DNA of 64,000 nt from Beijerinckiaceae bacterium (GTDB taxonomy: Bacteria; Pseudomonadota; Alphaproteobacteria; Rhizobiales; Beijerinckiaceae), in NCBI GenBank assembly GCA_947476075.1, contig CANJPM010000001.1:1-64000 (forward strand), given 5' to 3'. The first letter of the stretch is position 1. The number at the start of each line of letters is the position of its first letter. The notes beneath the pieces were generated by a model. That model had not been told where the DNA came from, did not search any database, and saw nothing but the letters and a program-made list of their open reading frames with translations. Below are positions 60,098 through 64,000 of this stretch, one piece after another. A program made the translations under genes and the position numbers.

Positions 60098-60922
60098 ATG
60101 AATACGAAATCAGGCTGCAATGTTGCAACGGCCAGGCGCCGGTACGCCGCTGGGGTCGTCGGCCCCGACGCATCGCTGCGGCTGGCGGCCGCTTTTGCGC
60201 ATGTCAGACGCGAGCGGTTTTTGCCGCCGCCGCCGTGGACGATCTATCGCGGCGGCGACACGCTTGTAACGTCCGATCCCGAGAGCCTGTATCAGGACGC
60301 GCTGATCGCAATCAGTATTGATAAGGGCGTCAATAACGGCCAGCCATCGCTGCATGCGCAATGGCTTTCGGCCATCGAGCCGCAGCCGGGCGAGCGGGTG
60401 CTGCACGTGGGCTGCGGCGGCGGCTATTACACCGCGATTCTCGCCGCGCTGGTGGGTCCGCGCGGGCGCGTAATGGCTTATGAGATCGAGCCTGACGTGG
60501 CGGCGCTCGCCAAAAGCGGACTTGCCGGCCTGGCCAATGTCGAAGTCCATGGCGGCAGCGGCGCGGCAGGGCCATTTCCGCCCGTCGACGTCATCTACGT
60601 CAACGCAGCCGCCCGCGCTCCGGAGCGCGCATGGGTGGGGGCGCTTGCGCCCGGCGGCAGGCTGATTTTCCCGTGGCGCTATGGCGGCGGGGGCGAAGTG
60701 GCGACGCTGATCGCCCGCTCGCAGGATCCGCAACGTCTGCGCTTTGCGGCGCTGACGATGGGCGGGGTGAATTTTATTTCCATGCGCGACGATTCGGAGC
60801 CAAAGGCGCCCGCCAGCGATTACGCCCGAGCCCTGCGGGTGCGCGAGCTGGTGTTGCGCCAGGACAGAGCGCCCGATGCTTTGTGCATCGCGGATTTTGA
60901 CTGGGCGTGGTTTTCCGCCTGA
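60098..60922 (+). CDS. protein-L-isoaspartate O-methyltransferase-like methyltransferase
   Basis: FAHVRRERFLPPPPWTIYRGGD...NNGQPSLHAQWLSAIEPQPGERVLHVGCGGGYYTAILAALVG. Confidence 0.82.
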   Translation: MNTKSGCNVATARRRYAAGVVGPDASLRLAAAFAHVRRERFLPPPPWTIYRGGDTLVTSDPESLYQDALIAISIDKGVNNGQPSLHAQWLSAIEPQPGERVLHVGCGGGYYTAILAALVGPRGRVMAYEIEPDVAALAKSGLAGLANVEVHGGSGAAGPFPPVDVIYVNAAARAPERAWVGALAPGGRLIFPWRYGGGGEVATLIARSQDPQRLRFAALTMGGVNFISMRDDSEPKAPASDYARALRVRELVLRQDRAPDALCIADFDWAWFSA

Positions 60923-60984
60923 CCTTTAACGAGGCTGTAAGCGGCAAGGATTAAAGTGCGACGATATTGAATGTGGATTTTATC

Positions 60985-61380
60985 ATGTCTTTTCCAGTCG
61001 CCACGCCGATTCTCATCGTCGAGGATTTCAAGACGATGCTGCGCATCATGCGCAATCTTCTCAAGCAATTGGGTTATGAGGACGTTGACGACGCGAGCGA
61101 CGGCGCGGCTGCGCTTGCGCGCATGGAGACCCGCGATTACGGGCTCGTGATCAGCGATTGGAACATGGCGCCGATGACCGGCTTTGAATTGCTGAAGCGG
61201 GTGCGCGCAAGCGCCCATTGTTCCGCTACGCCATTTCTGATGGTCACCGCCGAATCAGGCTCCGGCAGCATCGTTGCTGCGGGCGCTGCGGGCGTCAGCG
61301 CCTATTTGCTGAAACCGTATAATGCGCAGAGCCTGAAGGCCAAGATGGATGAAGTTTACGCGCAAACGCGCGGCGCGTGA
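60985..61380 (+). CDS. CheY-like response regulator (single REC domain)
   Basis: ILIVEDFKTMLRIMRNLLKQLGYEDVDDASDGAAALARMETRDYGLVISDWNMAPMTGFELLKRVRA...KPYNAQSLKAKM. Confidence 0.9.
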   Translation: MSFPVATPILIVEDFKTMLRIMRNLLKQLGYEDVDDASDGAAALARMETRDYGLVISDWNMAPMTGFELLKRVRASAHCSATPFLMVTAESGSGSIVAAGAAGVSAYLLKPYNAQSLKAKMDEVYAQTRGA

Positions 61381-61488
61381 TTGCGCGCTACGCGCTCGAA
61401 GTCGGCCGCGGATGGCCGCCTTCGCGACCATGACGCGTTTGTGAGATAGTGGAACCGGCGGGGGCGTTGCTGATGCAACGCCCTGCAC

Positions 61489-62388
61489 TCACCAAACCAG
61501 GGCAGGCATTGCGGCAATCGGCGTCAATCCTGATTCCGCGACAAGCGCATCCAGCGCCGCCGCGTCCAGTACGCCGCCGGGGTGGATCTCGTCGCGGTGG
61601 ATGCCTTTGGTTACGAACACGCAATCGAGCCCGCGATCGCAGGCGCCCTTCACGTCGGTGCGCAGAGCGTCGCCAATGGCGAGCACGCGCTTGAGATCGA
61701 CAGGCGCGCCGCGATGGCGCTCCGCCAGCATCAGCGCCCGATCATAGATCGGCGCGAACGGCTTGCCCGCCTGCAACACGCGCCCGCCTTCCTCTTCATA
61801 GCGCTGCGCAATAGCGCCTGCGCAATAGAGCATCGTCTCCCCGACATGGACGACGAGATCGGGATTGGCGGAAATGAAATCGAGCTTGCGCGCGCGCATA
61901 ACAGACAGCGCCTGCGCGTAATCATCTGGCGTGTGCGCATCGTCGAACAGGCCGGTGCAGAGCACGTAATCTGCCTCTTCCAGCGAGGTCAGCGGCGGAC
62001 GAAGGCCGCTCTGGTCCTCCAGAATGTCAAAGAACGTCAGATCCCGCGGAGGGCCGATGTGATGCAGCGGCGCCATGCCGCGCTCAATGAGGAAGCCAAG
62101 CGTCACGTCGCCTGACGTCACCACTGCGTCAAAGGCCGAACGCGGCGCGCCCAATCCCTCAAGCTGTTCCAGGATCGGCGGGAACGGCCGGGGCGCGTTG
62201 GTCACGAGGATCACCGTGCCGCCCCGCGCGCGAAACCGCGTCAACGCGGCGCAGGCTTCGGGAAAGGCCTCGCGGCCGTTGTGGACCACGCCCCAGATGT
62301 CGGACAGGACGACGTCGTAGGAATCGGCGATCTCGCCAAGTCCGGCGAGGATGGGCAGGCGGGCGAATGTGTGCGGAATTGATTGCAT
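61489..62388 (-). CDS. HAD-superfamily class IIA hydrolase (TIGR01459-like)
   Basis: YDVVLSDIWGVVHNGREAFPEACAALTRFRARGGTVILVTNAPRP...AIGDALRTDVKGACDRGLDCVFV. Confidence 0.9.
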   Translation of the reverse strand: MQSIPHTFARLPILAGLGEIADSYDVVLSDIWGVVHNGREAFPEACAALTRFRARGGTVILVTNAPRPFPPILEQLEGLGAPRSAFDAVVTSGDVTLGFLIERGMAPLHHIGPPRDLTFFDILEDQSGLRPPLTSLEEADYVLCTGLFDDAHTPDDYAQALSVMRARKLDFISANPDLVVHVGETMLYCAGAIAQRYEEEGGRVLQAGKPFAPIYDRALMLAERHRGAPVDLKRVLAIGDALRTDVKGACDRGLDCVFVTKGIHRDEIHPGGVLDAAALDALVAESGLTPIAAMPALVW

Positions 62389-62499
62389 GGGCTGGCGCTA
62401 AGCTGGCGGGGGGAGGGTGTCAAGCGAGCAGGCGCCCGCATCTGGCGTGCGCGCCCTGAACCGGCTAACCTGCCGCTACAAAATGACCGGGAGGAAGAA

Positions 62500-63552
62500 A
62501 TGTTTCAAGCTCAATCCCCAGCTCTGTCTGCGCTTGGCGCGATATGGGCGGGCGTGCTGATGGTTGCGCCTGCGAGCGCGCAAAACGCCAATGCCGACGT
62601 CGCCGCCTTCTACAAGGGCAAACAGGTCACGATCATCGTCGGCTCCTCGGCCGGCGGCGGTTACGACACTTACGCCCGGATGATGTCGCGTCACATGGGC
62701 AAGCACATTCCCGGCAATCCCACGATCATCGTGCAGAACATGCCTGGCGCGGGCAGCAATGTTGCGGCTAATTATATATACAATGTTGCGCCCAAGGACG
62801 GCAGCGTGATCGGGGCGTTCCAGTCGGGCGTGGTGCTGGAGCCGCTGCTGGGCAAGACGCCGATCAAGCATGATCCCTCGAAGTCGATCTATCTGGGCAG
62901 CGCCAACGACGACATCTACATCTGTCTCGCGCGGGCGGATTCGCCGGTCGCCAAGTTTTCGGACGTGTTCACGAAAGAGCTCGTGATGGCGGCCAGCCAG
63001 TCCAGTTCCACCAGCGACTACCCTGCGGTCATCAATGCCGTGCTGGGCACAAAATTCAAGGTCGTCACCGGCTATCCAGGCAGCCGCGAAATCTCGCTGG
63101 CGGTGGAGCGTGGCGAGGCGCAGGGCGCTTGCGGGCTGGCTTGGCCTTCGATCTCGGTGACGCAACCGGGCTGGTTCACCACCGGAAACGTCAAGGTGAT
63201 TGTGCAAACGCATGAGAAGGGACATCCGGATCTCAACAAGCAGGGCGTGCCGCTCGCGCATACGTTCGCCAAGAGCGACGACGAGCGGGCGATGCTGGAC
63301 CTGTTCTTCAGCCAGTCGCGCTTTGGCCGTCCTTATGTTGTGGCGCCCGAAACGCCCAGGGATCGCGTGAGCGCGCTGCGTCAGGCCTTTGACTCCACCA
63401 TCAAAGATCCCGAATTGCGCGCTGAAGCCACCCGCGCCCGGCTCGATGTGGACGCCGTGAGCGGCGAAGAGCTGCAAACCCTGGTCGCCAAGGTCTACGC
63501 TTCGCCCCCTGACATTATAGCGCGCACCAAGAAGGCTCTGCACGGGGAATAG
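62500..63552 (+). CDS. TctC/Bug-family substrate-binding protein
   Basis: FYKGKQVTIIVGSSAGGGYDTYARMMSRHMGKHIPGNPTIIVQNMPGAGSNVAANYIYNVAPKDGSVIG. Confidence 0.87.
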   Translation: MFQAQSPALSALGAIWAGVLMVAPASAQNANADVAAFYKGKQVTIIVGSSAGGGYDTYARMMSRHMGKHIPGNPTIIVQNMPGAGSNVAANYIYNVAPKDGSVIGAFQSGVVLEPLLGKTPIKHDPSKSIYLGSANDDIYICLARADSPVAKFSDVFTKELVMAASQSSSTSDYPAVINAVLGTKFKVVTGYPGSREISLAVERGEAQGACGLAWPSISVTQPGWFTTGNVKVIVQTHEKGHPDLNKQGVPLAHTFAKSDDERAMLDLFFSQSRFGRPYVVAPETPRDRVSALRQAFDSTIKDPELRAEATRARLDVDAVSGEELQTLVAKVYASPPDIIARTKKALHGE

Positions 63553-63602
63553 GCTCTTTCTTCTCTTCTCCCGCGCAAGGTAGAGGGAAGGTTGGCGCTC
63601 TT

Positions 63603-63732
63603 CCTTCTCCCGCAGGCGGGAGAAGGTGGCGAGCGAAGCGCGACGGATGAGGGGTCTTTGAGGTTGAAGCTCAAGCCCTCATCTTAGCTTTTGCTGACGC
63701 AAAACCCACCTTCTCCCGCGCGCGGGAGAAGG
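63603..63732. repeat. multi-hairpin REP-like element (copy B)
   Basis: CCTTCTCCCGCAGGCGGGAGAAGG ... GCGACGGATGAGGG ... CCCTCATC ... TTTTGCTGACGCAAAA ... CCTTCTCCCGCGCGCGGGAGAAGG; same plan as copy A. Confidence 0.9.
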
Positions 63733-63792
63733 ATAAGCGCCCTTCTTTTCTTCCATTTGAGTTATGATTGCGGTTCAGTTCAGGAGTCCCCC

Positions 63793-64000
63793 ATGCCCGT
63801 GTTCATCAATCCGCCTGAGCTTCCCAAGCCCTCGTCCAATTATGCGCAAGGGGTTTTAGTCAGCGCCGGCGCGCGCCGCCTGATCCTGTCGGGCCAGGTG
63901 GGCATGGGCGCCGACGGCGTCTTGCGTGAAGGGCTGGAGGCGCAGACCGAGCAGGTGTTCGATAACATTCTTGCGCTGCTCAAGGCCGCCGACATGGAGC
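63793..64000 (+). CDS. RidA family protein (partial, runs off right edge)
   Basis: MPVFINPPELPKPSSNYAQGVLVSAGARRLILSGQVGMGADGVLREGLEAQTEQVFDNILALLKAADME. Confidence 0.85.
   Translation, partial: MPVFINPPELPKPSSNYAQGVLVSAGARRLILSGQVGMGADGVLREGLEAQTEQVFDNILALLKAADME

Overview
This 64 kb window looks like a chromosomal segment of an alphaproteobacterium, probably Hyphomicrobiales. The inference rests on ALAS-type hemA, a split atpI-B-E-F'-F operon, the ctaC-D-B-F-G-E/DUF983/surf1 oxidase operon, a riboswitch-led gcvT-H-PA-PB operon, smc/dsbA-like/DUF721, M16 pair/lspA/ileS/ribF, and many solute-binding proteins. Coding density is high. I see no rRNA, tRNA, CRISPR array, prophage or IS element. 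Much of it is ordinary core genome. The parts I would look at again are: (i) a chorismate-mutase-like domain fused to a SAM methyltransferase, divergent from an HD-domain protein; (ii) a BrnT toxin paired with an XRE-type rather than RHH antitoxin, overlapping by 26 bp and preceded by a near-consensus promoter with a palindrome in its spacer; (iii) a decayed parDE locus in which a single substitution may explain loss of the parE start codon; (iv) a secreted carboxypeptidase-regulatory-like/CXXCH/beta-propeller protein facing a cassette of small membrane proteins and an amidohydrolase; (v) two families of palindromic intergenic repeats, including a perfect 42-bp and a perfect 30-bp palindrome; (vi) an alpha/beta-hydrolase-like protein that appears to lack its nucleophile; (vii) several TctC-type binding proteins without membrane partners, and modBC without modA. 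No single locus is demonstrably a new biological system; product names are from reading translations, with no database search.
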